A stretch of DNA of 64,000 nucleotides from Dipteronia dyeriana. Lineage: Eukaryota > Streptophyta > Magnoliopsida > Sapindales > Sapindaceae. Location: the NCBI GenBank assembly GCA_032871835.1, contig CM065301.1, positions 12,098,413-12,162,412 of the forward strand. Direction: 5' to 3'. Positions 41,501 to 55,257 of the stretch are shown here, piece by piece (position 1 is the first letter of the stretch; each line of letters begins with the position of its first letter). The notes beneath the pieces are model-generated. The model searched no databases. It was not told the origin of the DNA and saw only the letters and a program-made list of their open reading frames with translations. The translations under genes were made by a program, and so were the position numbers.

Positions 41501-44500
41501 TACTTCAAATTGTGCATCCTGTTCTGTCTTAGGACTATTTGATCTTGGTGCTAATTTTGAAATTATCAGTTTAATTTCAAAGCAAAGGTGTTGTAAGCCT
41601 CATCTTGTTACTTCCTGACCCTTGATGATTTATTCCATTGATTTGGGTTGATTTTGTGTTTATAATTTAAATTATACTTGTACTGAAGGTGGTTGGATGC
41701 CAATGGTATATCTTCATGATCTTACAGCCATTTGCATTTGGGTCTACTTATGAATCTCATCAGTTTGGAGAAAATATTACATGTTTAACTTACAACCACT
41801 TTATTTTTGCTTTTCTTACTTCTCCTTGAGCTTTCAGGAGCTAGGATTTCAATGTGACAAAAACCAGGGGGAATGTCGTGCCAAATTTGCCTGCCATTTG
41901 GATTGTTTTGCATGGGTCAAACGTGATAGTTATCTACCTCAGGGTAGCCAAGGCCTAAAGGTGAAAATCTTCAATTTGAGTTCATCTCTAGTTATTAGTT
42001 AATTTGTGTGGGTTTGAAAACATTGCTAATAATATGCTTTGCTCTGATTTTCATGTCAGTTAGTTTGCTGAGTTTTGACATTTTAACCTCTGCATATTTT
42101 GTCATCATAAATTAATCAAACAGAGCTGTATATGATTATTGTATTTATTTTTCAAGTATTCCTTTTTTCTATCTGGGCTGTAACCGTAAGGAATGAAACA
42201 GTAATTGATATAAACACATGACAGTAACAATCACACAGAATCTTTAACAATGCAGCTGTACATCCATCCTGTTATCATCAGGTGACGTGCTTTACACATA
42301 TTGTCTCTGGTTTTTGTAACTTTTTTGAGTCATTCTGCCCATCCCATTTCGGCAGGTGATGTGTCAACATACCCTTGGTCACTGGCTATGTCATTTTCCT
42401 CTATGATACAGTGGATTCTAAATTCAGAGAGTGGCTATTTCTTCATTTTTCAATAAGTTTTCATATGTACCATAATTCTCACGGAGGATAGCTTTAGGTG
42501 AAGTTTTGAAACAAAAACATTTATTCTTGTAAATTTCGTGAAAAACATAAAACTTTTATATCTTAGGTGAAGTACAAGATATTGAGGCTACGGTCATCAT
42601 TATAAATTGCTAGTAAATTGACATTTCTTTTCCTGACATGTTTTATTCTTAACCGGAAAAATTAATACATGCTTTCTTTTGATCATATGTCAGGCCGTTA
42701 CAAAGGCCAAGTTGGGTTATGATCCACTGGCGGTGAATCCAGAGGATATGGTTCGCTTTGCCAAGGAAAAGCCTCAGGTATGCATCATCTCAAATGGTGT
42801 ATTCCTTGTTTGCTTGTTTTGCCTTCTAGATTTTTGCAATTTGTTTTGCAGATGGAAATTCATTTGTGGTGAAATTGCTGTAAAGTTTAGACTTTAAAAA
42901 GTAATTTTGCAAGACGGGGCAGGGGGGTCAAATATGTTCTAGTATTTACTGTAAATGATTTATTGGTTTTGCTCGATTTTGTAAGATACTGATTCTCTAT
43001 TTAAGTGTTATTCACTGTGCTAATTTTATGTTTGTTTTCCTCCCTGTAATTTGTTTAAAGGTTTATTTTTCATATGTTTCTACTGATTTTCCAATGATCA
43101 ATATAGCTGTTTGATGGAGAAATTCGTATATGCATTTCTTTGGATTATGCATCATTATAGTCAATTACATTTTATTATACTTCTCCAATAGCCTTTTTGT
43201 ACATTTTGTTGGTGAAAACTTTCTGATATTGTTTTCGTTTTTGTTGTTAAAAACATTATCACAGATGATGGCCTCCTATTCTGTTTCTGATGCTGTTGCA
43301 ACTTATTACTTGTATATGACCTATGTTCATCCATTCATTTTCTCTCTTGCAACTATAATTCCCATGGTGCCAGATGAGGTTTTGCGGAAAGGCAGTGGCA
43401 CCCTTTGTGAAATGCTTCTTATGGTCCAGGTGTGTTCTTCTGTTCATGTATACACTGTAGCTTTGGGGAGTGCTGCTCCATCCACAGTTTACTTCAGTTT
43501 TGTATTTGTTACAGGCATACAAGGCAAATGTTATCTGCCCTAACAAACATCAATCTGACCCAGAAAAGTTCTACAAGAATCACCTTCTCGAGAGTGAAAC
43601 ATATATAGGTGGTCATGTTGAGTGCCTTGAAAGTGGTGTTTTTAGATCTGATCTTCCAACCAGCTTTAAGCTTGATCGATCTGCCTATGGGGTAAGTTAT
43701 CTTCATTTGTCTTATGGCTCACTATTCTGTTCAAACGTTTCTTTCCATTGATTATAACTTATGTAGCTGGATGGTATAATTGGTGCATTAATTATTTTTC
43801 AATGCCGTCTAGCATAATAGATTGAACGAGTTCACTCACATAAAGTTGGAATGTCTCTGTTTCTAATGGAATTCATAAGCCTCTCTGTTTTCCAGCAAAT
43901 TTTTGTACTTGATTTTTCACAACATCAACCAATATATGAGGCTGAAGAATTAGTCAGTTTCATGAATGCAAATCTTTATAATGTGGTGAATCTATTTATT
44001 GATTAAGATGTCAGACAAGTAAGGCGGTCTCTGATTAAGTGTAATTTGGTAATCACAAAGTATATTTCTTTCATATACGTTGAATATGTTAGAGCAGAAT
44101 GGAACAACTCCTGGCAGCATGATTCTTTCATACCACCTGTACATTCTATATGTACTAGTGAGAATCTAAGATTTCTTGAACCTGAATTGAGAAAGAAAGG
44201 CAGACCAAATTGCTGGAAGCATGGAAAAATAGCACATGAGGCTCTTTTCTCAATTCATCTATTACTTTACACTTAGGCTCGTTGCCACATATCTAAAGAA
44301 TTGTGTCTGTATATTGTCCTTGTAATTCATTTATATCTATACACTTCTTAGATAACCTCTATAAACCTTGCATATTTTGGAGGTTCAAGGCAACACTTTA
44401 TGGCAGTTAAAGAGAAAATTCTGTATGCAATATCTGGATAACGAAATATTAGTTTGAACGAATTGATTACTCTACCTAGTACATCCTGGCAAAAAAAAAA

Positions 44501-47500
44501 GAGTTAACTGTATTATATTTTATTTTATTATGCTTTTTTTGCATCATTGAGACTATCTAGACTAACATTCTGCAAATTTATCTACATTAGTTAATAGTTA
44601 TAAATGAATTCTAAAAAAAGATATGTTTTTTCTCGAATAGTAAGCTTACTTGTCGAAAAAGTTATCCTTGGACCTTCACTAAGTGAATGAAACATAAGTT
44701 CTTATTTTTGAAATAAAAGTGCTTAATAGAGATTTAAACATTTTAAGAGACAATGCCCCAAAGTTATTACCTAATTAGTGATATATGCTTTTTTATAGTG
44801 CTTAAATACTATTGTTGCACCCTATCCTAATAACTTTAGCATTACGGGTTTAATGGTTATGTACGTGCTTTAACATTTAAGCTTGGCCGGAGTAATTTTG
44901 ATTTTAACCACATTTTAGTCATCTGCATTGATGCTCTTACATCAAATTTTAGTGTACTTGGCGGTTGTGTAATGGGCTCGTATAAGTTAATATGTTACTT
45001 TTTCAACCTAATCTGTTTCTACCATCATTTTAGTTTCATAAATATTTTCAACTGATGTTTGAGTGCTTCAATATCCAGCAATTAATCAACAACCTTGATC
45101 GAGATTTGCAATACGCTATAACAGTAGAGGGTAAGATGGACCTGGAATCAGTCTCCAATTATGATGAAGTGAAGAACTCTATTATGGAAAAGGTGCTGTA
45201 TTATGTTAAGCAAATAATTTATGTTATTGTGCATGGTTGGGTCATTCTAGTGGAATGTTTACTCTTGTATTTTACTTCGGTTATGTCCTTGCAATTAAAG
45301 GGGATTGGGGTGTGGTGCAATGCAAAAGGAAACAAAAAGAAAAAGAAAAGATAACTTCAGTTATGTTGCTTGTTTATCTGTCTAGCATGTTACATTCTAT
45401 GTATTGTTTATAGTTTTGAGGTGATGACGTAAGTATGAATCTGTACACAGGTCACAAGTCTGCAGATGCTTTTTTTTTCCTCACAAGATTTATTATGCCT
45501 AAACCTACATATATGATTTCATCTTTTTATACATTGTTCAAAGCTTGCAGTAGTTGCTTATTATAGTTATTTGCTTAGTAATTAGCCTGGTTTTGATGAC
45601 AACATATGATCATTTATGTAAGACATGCTAGGAAAAATGTAGTCCTTTAATCATTAATTTGTTCCTTGTGCAGCTTTCGAGATTGCGAGATGAATCTATC
45701 CGTGAAGAATGCCCCCTCATTTATCATCTAGATGTGGCTGCAATGTATCCAAACATTATTTTAACAAACCGGCTCCAGGTATGTGTCCTAGCTGGATTCA
45801 GCTCATTGATGTTGACTACTTTTTTGTCTTAATTTTTACTTCAACTTCTCAGGATGCAAACTTTAAGTATGACATTATAATATCTTTACCAAAATGTTAA
45901 CTTGTGATCTCAATGTGTCCGTCAATGGTTAGTGACATATTCCAACTTGATTAGATGAGTTTGATAAAGTATTATTGCAGTTTATAGGGTGTCTGATATG
46001 TTGACAATGACGGTGTTAGGATGATATTGGAAAAATCATCTGATAACTGCTTGATGTAGTGATGTACACATACATATATGTGTGAACACAGACACGCATG
46101 CAAGTTCTTCTATTTACTTTTCAACCATCAGCTTCTATTGTTGTTTTTTGTTGTCATCAATTCTCTTCCTTTAACGGAGTTTTTTTTTTCAATTAATATT
46201 TAGTGTTGTTTCTTGTTTAATTCCAGCCATCATCTATAGTCACAGATGAGGTCTGCACGGCATGTGATTTCAACCGTCCAGGCAAAACTTGTCTTCGAAA
46301 GCTTGAATGGGTTTGGCGTGGAGAGATATTTATGGCAAAGAAAAGGTTCTTTGTTTTTCTTAAAAAAAAATCCTATGGTTTTCTTTGGTATAAGCAGAAG
46401 CCTAGTAAATAATTAAGCATGCAAATAATTTTGAACAATTTCAGTGACTATCATCATTTGAAGAAGCAAATTGAGTCTGAGTTTGTTGATGGCACCAATG
46501 GTCAGTTTTCAAAATCCTTTCTTGACCTGCCGAAGACAGAGCAACAATCAAAACTCAAAGAGCGACTAAAAAAATACTGCCAGAAGGTCGGTAATCATGT
46601 CTGGGTATTAGCATTGTTAATGCTGGTGAAACTAAGCTTTTGTGTTGTCCTCAGGCATATAAACGGGTAATTGACAAGCCAGTCACTGAACTTCGAGAAG
46701 CAGGGATCTGCATGCGGGAAAACTCTTTTTATGTGGATACTGTTCGCAGGTAAGAAGTTTAATTTCGATGGCTAGTATATTTTGCAAGCTAAACTTTCAG
46801 CTTTACTGTCAATTTCTATTATGACAATTGTGTATTTGTTGTTGAAATTGATTTAAATGTTGTAGAATCTCAATGTAAAATAAAGGGGTTAGATTGCAAA
46901 TGATTTTTGATTATTTTACTTGTTGCTATTTCATGCTAAATGAATCATTTTTCTTCTTTCGGTTCCAGCTTTCGAGATAGAAGGTATGAATACAAAGGAC
47001 TTAATAAGGTTTGGAAAGGGAAGTTGTCAGAAGCAAAGGCTAGTGGAAATTCTATTAAGATCCAGGAAGCACAAGTATGATTCTTCTTCTGATTTTTGAA
47101 CATATGCAGTATAATGAATTGATCCAAGAACTAGTCTCCTATATTTATCGGCTTTACCTACTGATGCATGCAGGACATGGTAGTGCTTTATGATTCCTTA
47201 CAACTTGCTCACAAGTGCATCCTTAATTCCTTCTATGGATATGTCATGCGCAAGTGAGTTTGGTTTTAAAATCTCAAGTTACTTATATAGTATTCTTGTT
47301 CTCAGTATTGTTTGAACTAATGTAGTTATATGTTCTTTACCAGGGGTGCTAGATGGTACTCAATGGAGATGGCTGGTGTAGTTACATATACTGGTGCAAA
47401 AATCATACAAAATGCTCGCTTGCTCATTGAAAAAATTGGAAAACCACTTGAACTAGATACAGATGGCATCTGGTGTGTGCTCCCTGGATCATTTCCAGAG

Positions 47501-50500
47501 AACTTTACTTTCAAAACAAAGTATGCCTTTTATCCTTGAGATGTATACTTGTTTCTCTTTTTGATAAGAAAGAATTGTCTAGTAGGTTGATTCATGAACA
47601 AGTTGTCCAGAAAAACTAAACAGATCTGTAAAGAATGACCGATACAAAAACTAAAAGCTTAGGCAGCAGTTAGATACCCACCCCAACCCCAACAAATAAT
47701 AATAATAATAATAAAAATAAAATCAACGAAAAAATCTTCTCAACTTCTGTCCACATGACCATGTCTATTACTGATAATTATCTTTGTTTGTATGGCTATA
47801 TGTGTGTGTGTGTGTGTGTGTGTAGGCAATACTGCTTAGGTTATTCCACTATATATGTGGCCTAGTTTGCATGTTATATCCAAGTATCCCTAATATCTAT
47901 AAAATATACGGCCATACAGGCAGTGCTTCCAATTTTAGTTTATTCTATGTTGACCTACTTTTCATGCTAAATCTGTATACACTGACAATGATTTGTGAAT
48001 ATATGTTTCAGAGACTTGAAGAAGCTGACAATTTCATATCCATGTGTAATGCTTAATGTTGATGTCGCTAGAAACAATACAAATGATCAATACCAGGTCA
48101 GTTTGAAACTTTTTCATCTTCTTCTTTAAGTTTTTCACTTCCATATGTATTTGGACTATTGTGATCCAGCAATTTCAAAATTCTGAAATGACTGTGCTTC
48201 AATCTCAGTTTTCTTTCTAAAGTTCTAATAGTAATTTTCAACACAGACGCTCGTCGATCCTGTCAATAAAATTTATGAAACTCATAGCGAGTGCTCAATT
48301 GAATTTGAAGTGGATGGACCATACAAGGTAACTAGTAATATCAAGTTACTATGGATGCTAACTTTTGGATCATTTTGCATGGTATTTATATTGATTGATT
48401 ATTCTTTAACGTAGGCAATGATTATTCCTGCTTCTAAGGAAGAAGGAATTCTAATTAAAAAGCGATATGCTGTTTTTAATGATGATGGAACCCTTGCTGA
48501 ATTAAAAGGTTTTGAGATAAAGCGCAGAGGTGAGCTGAAACTCATCAAAGTATTTCAGGTATTCCTTTTGTTTCAATTAATTCTTCTCTTGTTAGAAGTA
48601 GATATTTTACCGATATAGATTTAGGGTGTTGTTTTCATGCTTTGACATGTCATTGGAGGTTTTCTCCAATGTTGTTGGAAATTTGGCCACTCGTCATCCT
48701 TAAAGCATCTCCGACTATACTCTATTTTAGAGTACAAACTCCAAAATAGAGTATCACATGCTCCAATCGTACTCCAATTTCCTATTTCTAAGAAAATTTG
48801 AGTTTGAAAGACTGAAACTCTAAATTTTGAGTATCAAATATGAAACTCTAAATTTATTTTTAACATTTTATATTCCATATTTACCCTCATCCATAGTTAT
48901 AAACAAATATTTGACATGTATATCCTTTTAATTTTTTTAATTAAACTAAATTATTCTATAATAATTTTTAATATATAAATTTTATTATCATAAAAATTAT
49001 ACCATTAAAAAGGTCTTATTTAGATCTTTTAATTGAGACTAATATGAATATTTATTAATATTATTTTTCTTTAATAATTTTTCATATATCAATACTTATT
49101 ATTACCATACTTATTTGCATATTAATAATTATAAGTTAGCGATAAAGTAATGACCGAAACATAGTGACACAAAAACTTCCAAATTAAAATTACAATGAGA
49201 AACATATTAAAATTAGGTAGAAAATTGTTGGACGGATTTTTTTTGATAAAAATATATGAGAATATTTTTTTATTACTAGTGCATGAATGTGAGAAGATTT
49301 GGTAAGCAAGATTATGTGAGAAAATTAGTGTAAAATTTAAGTAATAAAACTAAATTAAAAAATTATAACAAATTCATGCACTAATAAAAATTTTATATTT
49401 TTACAAAAACTTAAAAAAAATGTTATTACAATAATATTTATTAAAATTTAGTTGAAAAAAATTATATAAAAATAATAATGAAAATATATGTTATTTGGAT
49501 ATAGGAATAGAAATAGAGATAATAGAGATAGAGATAGTGTGGTGGGAGTGAATTTTTTAAAGAAGGAATATGGAAGGAATATTCCCTTTTGGAACTCTAT
49601 TTTAGAGATAGAGATAGAGTTTGGGTGGGAGATGCTCTTACATTACTTCAAATATTTTTCGGACATTACATTTATAGAGTGAATGAATAAATAAATTATG
49701 TGACCGATAGAATTACTGCTATCCTTTCAACATTTGACAATAATTAAATTCTAGATGCTGCATAACGGAGCTACTCCAACATAAGAGTTGTTGGTGGGTG
49801 CTTATTTGATGTGCTTAATGCAACAGAACTGCTATATAACTATGGTCCATAGTGATATTGTTATTTGTTACACGTCTGTCTATGTTCTCGAAATGAGAAA
49901 AGTATGTTGAATCGTCTTTCACATATCATAAAAGCAAGAGATAGAGAAGTTTGATTTCATCATTCATCTCATGAACTCAGAACTTATGGTCAACCCAGAT
50001 TTTTTTCGGTGCTGTATGTAAGATAAATAAATCTTATGTTCTACATTAGAAATTTTCTTTTTAAAAATATCTTAAAATATGATTCTAAGATCAATTTTAT
50101 GAATGTCATACTTCTTACAATATATTTCACCATTTCATATATGCAAAATCGAAAATCTTTGTTTCAGATTGTTATTTATCTTTTATGTGATATTTCGTAT
50201 GTTTGCAGGCTGAGCTTTTTGATAAGTTCCTTCATGGTTCAACCTTAGAAGAGTGCTACTCAGCTGTTGCTGCTGTCGCAAATCGCTGGCTTGATCTTCT
50301 TGATGTATGTGAAAATATTAGATGTTACCTTTCAGCAGCAAAATCTCTTTGTTTGCAGCATTAAATTGAAGTTCCCTGAAGACCCCTTGTTTCGCTTTTT
50401 TCCTGCCTTGTTGAAATGTTGCTATTAGCACAATATGGTTCATATTTTACTTTTTCTTTATTCTTTCAGAATCAGGGAAAGGATGTTGCAGATAGTGAGT

Positions 50501-53500
50501 TGTTAGAATACATATCAGAATCAAGCACAATGAGCAAGTCCTTAGTCGATTATGGTGAGCAAAAGTCATGTGCAGTGACCACAGCGAGGCGTCTCTCACA
50601 TTTTCTTGGTGATGCAATGGTTAAAGATAAAGGACTGCGTTGCCAATATATAGTTGCATGCGAACCAAGGGTATGTATGCTGTTTTAGCTTAAGGAATAT
50701 ATGCAACATGGACTTTTGGTGATACACTAAAAACCATTATTACAGTAAAACCAGTACTGCCTCTTATATAATCAGAAACACAATCAAGTGTTAGAACCTC
50801 CCTTTCCCATGAAGTATGGCCAACGTGTTGGATTCACTTTTGGCACTGCTTCTGTTCCCTTCTATTGTTAATATATTGTCTCACATTCCCAATTTGGACT
50901 AATTTGGCCATTTGCCACTCCACTGGCACCCATTTTACAATCATATTCTCTTGCCATCTTGTAATCATTTGTCAAGGTCAATTGGTAATTGAGAAAGCAA
51001 CATATGCTCATTTAATGTTTAAAGCTAATAGGTGCTTAATTGAGCATTCTTTTTCCCTAACAATTTGACAGGGAATTTTTGTTCTTCTATTCTTCTGTTA
51101 TCCTATGAGGAAAGGGGCCTTTTATGACTACGCAATTCCATTTAGAAATGGAATTGCCTTTCTTCTCTTGTCATACTAATTGACATCCTCAAAAAATTGT
51201 GAATATAATGACTAATCCATATTGATGTCGCTACCGGCGAATTAATATAATAATTTGATATTGTGCTTGCTTTAATGCACTAACAATCTTCGTGTGTTGC
51301 TCGTGCACTTGAAATCATCCATCTCATTTTCAGATTTATTTTATTTCTCTCATGGTTGTTCTAGTTAAGAGTTGTTTAAAATTTAATGTGATCAGGGGAC
51401 ACCTGTAAGTGAGCGTGCTGTTCCTGTTGCAATATTTGAAACTGATGCTGGTAAAGTTCACTATTTTTTATTTAGTTTACCTTTTATTGCAACTAATATA
51501 CTGAACTGATAGATATGTTTTTATTCACAGAAATAATGAAGTTCTATTTACGCAAATGGTGCAAGACTTCATCAGATGTTGACATTCGGTCCATTATTGA
51601 TTGGTCCTATTACAAGCAACGACTTAGCTCAGCAATTCAAAAAATTGTTACAATTCCTGCTGCAATGCAAAAGGTCCTTTTACATATTCAATGTTTTTTT
51701 CCAAGTAATGTGTCCTTTATTAGCCTTCTTAAATTGAGTTGAATTTCTTCAGGTCGCAAATCCTGTTCCTAGGGTAGTTCATCCTGAATGGCTGCATAAA
51801 AAGGTTCGTGAGAAAGAAGACAAATTTCGTCAAAGGAAATTAGTTGATATTTTCAGTTCAGTGAACAGGGACGATTTGTTAAAGAAAACTAGTGATGCTA
51901 TTACCAACAATCATGTGATGTTTGAGGATGTTGAAGATTTAGAAGACTTTCGAAATAAAAGCAGAAATTCTGTAGATGGACCCAGGCCTATTGTTCGTTG
52001 TTACGAAGTGAATAGTGAACAACAAACAGTCAAGGCAACTGGACAAGTAGTTTCATCGCAACAACAAACTGATGCTAGTAAAAGGCTGGTTCAGCTCTCT
52101 TCTTCATTGAAAGAAGGTGCCATCGACACTGAAACTATTGACAGAAATGTGGATTATCGAGGATGGCTTGAATCAAAGAAGAGAAAATGGAAAGAAAATC
52201 TGGACCGGAGGAAGAGACAAAGGTACATAATTTATGCTTATCTACATGCTAAGGTTGTTTTGATATTATATCGTTGTTCCTTGCAAAATGAGATTAACGG
52301 TAGAATTAGGAGATTCTAGAATTTCATAATGTGATCATTATTGATCTGTTCCACATATGTAATTATTCCCTTCCGCCACCCAAGTGCATTGAATGAAATC
52401 TCCTCTAGTGACGATAATTTGTTTCACTGTGAGTGGACCCAGTAAGTATGGAAAGAGCTGATAGATCATTTTTTATTTTATTTTAAATATAGATCTCCTT
52501 TTTAGTATCTTAAATGCCACCAACTCATTAGATATTTATGTTATTCTTATTCTGCATATAAAAGTTGTATGCAATTTTATACTGGCTAAAAGTCACATAT
52601 TATCTAGTGGACATCTGCATATATGTGTCTTCATGTTCATGATGGATGGTTTGTTTTAATGTGAGTATGGATATATTTTGGTTAATGGTTTTAGTAAAGT
52701 GCTTCTAAGTTAAAATGGCAATTACTTGGCAGGTTGAGCAGTCTAAGGACTTCGCACGTTGCCAATGGTACTTCTCAGCCACTAGGTGATATCGTAAACC
52801 AGAAGGAGGCACAGGGTAGAACTAGTGTTGGTTCATATTTTAAGAGTCATGAAGTAGCTCTGACACGTTGCCACTGGCAGGTATTGAAGTTTCCATTTGT
52901 TTGAAATATCTATCTGCTAAGATTAATTTATGATCACTTAAACTCACTTTTTCCGTTCAGATAATACAGCTAGTTCCAAGTTCACAGATTGGCATGTTTT
53001 CTGCTTGGGTTGTGGTCGAAGGAATCATGCTTAAAATTCCTATATCTGTTCCACGGGTGTTTTACCTTAACTCTAAAGATCTGCAAACCGAAATTTTTCC
53101 TGGAAGGCGTGTCAACAAGACTCTTCCTCATGGAAGGCAGAGCTATAACCTAATTGAGGTATTTCTGTGGTTATTTTGCTGTAACATGTAGTTGTTTTCA
53201 AGAAAGATTTTTGAAATGTTAGTTTTCATTTCCTCTGAATTTTAATAGGTTATGATTGATGAAGATCAATATAGGAAACGAAGCAAAAAACTAGCAGCTC
53301 TCCTTGCAGATCCTGAAGTTGAGGTCAGCATACTATAACAAACATGTTTAGTTTTTCTTTCATAATTTCTTCAGATTTATAATATAGTAGACTTTCTTTG
53401 CTGGGTAGACTTTTACTAGTTCTTTATCATGGTGCTTAAACCCGAATGCCTTTTCCCCTTCAGATTATGCTAACTTGAATTAGATGTCCATTTCATTATC

Positions 53501-55203
53501 CATCTGCTAAGGTGCTAAGCTAATGCTCATCCCTTTATATTCAATTGTTGTGGCTATTACTATTTGGCATGATAACATCTTCAAAACTATGGAGTTATTA
53601 TATTTTCACAGCAATGTTAGTCAAATCTTGCACTCAGTTAACCTCATCATCACTTCCTAGAACTCAAAATTTTGCATAAGCTTGTGAAATTACAGTCCAT
53701 CTTAACGATAAGAATATCGAAATTTGGAATGTTGAGTATTCCTATGGCAATTGTAGTGTATAAGTTTAAGATCTTAGTTTTTGTATGTGTTTTATTTTTA
53801 AGTGGTTAGGTTATTTAGAAATTTGTTTGATGAAATGTAATTCTTTGATCAGGGAATATACGAAACAAAGGTGCCCCCAGAGTTTAATGCTATCCTCCAG
53901 ATTGGTTGTGTCTGTAAGGTAAATAAATCAACTAAGAAAAGGAACTCCCAGGATGGCTGGAGCCTGAGTGAACTACACATGAAGACTACAACAGAATGTT
54001 CTTATCTGGATCAATCAGTCTCTTTCTTTTACTTGTATCACAGGTAAATTGTTGTATGATGTAAGCATATGGATTTATGATCTTACAAGGCAATTGCTCA
54101 CAAGTTTGAATTGGCTAAAATGCAAGCACTATGATGAACCTACCTTTACTTTTGGGTAGTTTCCATCAATATTAAAAATATAAGTACTTTGTGTAGAAGA
54201 TGGAACATCAAGGGAGATTAAATTCATTGTGTGATAATCTTCATTTTGATTCAAATTGGTAAGCACTAACCATGGGATCATTACTGCACAGACAAACACA
54301 CTTTCCCTCCCTCCCTCCCTTGATATGGACATGTTTACCTCTGTAGGTTCATTACTGCAGATACACATGTAACCTTTTTTTTTTCCAATTTCTATTTGTC
54401 ATAAGCAATTTGCTTTATTGTTTTGTTTTTTGTTGAAAATCATAATATTTTTGTACAGTAAATTATCAATTCATGTAACTAGTAAGAGGTAGATAATTCA
54501 AAAAGGAAAAAAAAAAGGATAAGAAAAGGATGGTGTTGGAATATTATCATTAATTAGGAGATTGTATAGTTGACTTTGTTAGAATATTATCATTAATTAG
54601 GAGATTGTATAGTTGACTTGACTGATTTGATTAGAATCAATTAGAGGATCAATTAGGATCAATTAGCTTAATTGTAGATTGTTGTTTCCTATTGTATCTA
54701 TTGTATTTTTCTATAAATTACCTCCAATATGGAGAAGAATATATAACAAAAAATTCTGAATTGTTCATGGTATCAGAGCTTAAGGATTTAGGTTTTTTGT
54801 TTCTACTCTTCTAAATAAAAATTTCTACAGTTTTCTATCTTTTTCTTTTTTCTTTTTTTCCTTTTCTAAAGCAATAGGACTGCTACCTATTGTTTTCTGG
54901 TGTCTTACCGGAATAACTGTCGCCGGCGTCGTATCAACCTCGTCGGTCTTCTTCAACCCATCGTCAATCGTTCCCAACCCAACATCTATCGCGACCCGAC
55001 CCGATCCACATCGGTTCTTTCTCCTGCTGCGACCCACGTCGCCTCTAAACCGGTTGCTCTTCATCGCAGACCCGACCCGTGTCGGCTTTCTTTCTCCTCT
55101 ATTAGCGACCCACGTCGCCTAATTTCTCTTCCATTAGCGACTCACGTCGCTGCTCAATTCCTTTCTCCTCCATCAGCAACCCACGTCGCCCAATTTCTGT
55201 TTA

Positions 55204-55257
<54 letters not shown>

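Larger units (their letters stand above)
35520..43691 (+). other. POL2: POL2 exons 1-13 (N-terminal and exonuclease domains)
   Basis: Exons: 35520-35669, 35761-35826, 35952-36011, 36131-36226, 37933-38093, 38538-38626, 38743-38960, 39894-39980, 40077-40211, 41838-41960, 42694-42777, 43265-43429, 43515-43691. All have GT donors and AG acceptors. Introns 4 (1.7 kb) and 9 (1.6 kb) are long; intron 5 holds a hairpin MITE, intron 7 a dispersed repeat and intron 9 a TTA-flanked MITE. Confidence 0.92.
45079..54043 (+). other. POL2: POL2 exons 14-33 (polymerase domain and linker)
   Basis: Exons: 45079-45192, 45674-45778, 46227-46345, 46445-46586, 46655-46749, 46969-47074, 47174-47253, 47344-47520, 48012-48096, 48247-48327, 48415-48558, 50209-50304, 50470-50670, 51396-51450, 51531-51673, 51753-52222, 52733-52880, 52961-53158, 53249-53323, 53853-54043. 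Exon 29 (470 bp) is the largest and encodes a poorly conserved charged linker. Intron 24 holds a 935-bp MITE. Confidence 0.92.
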
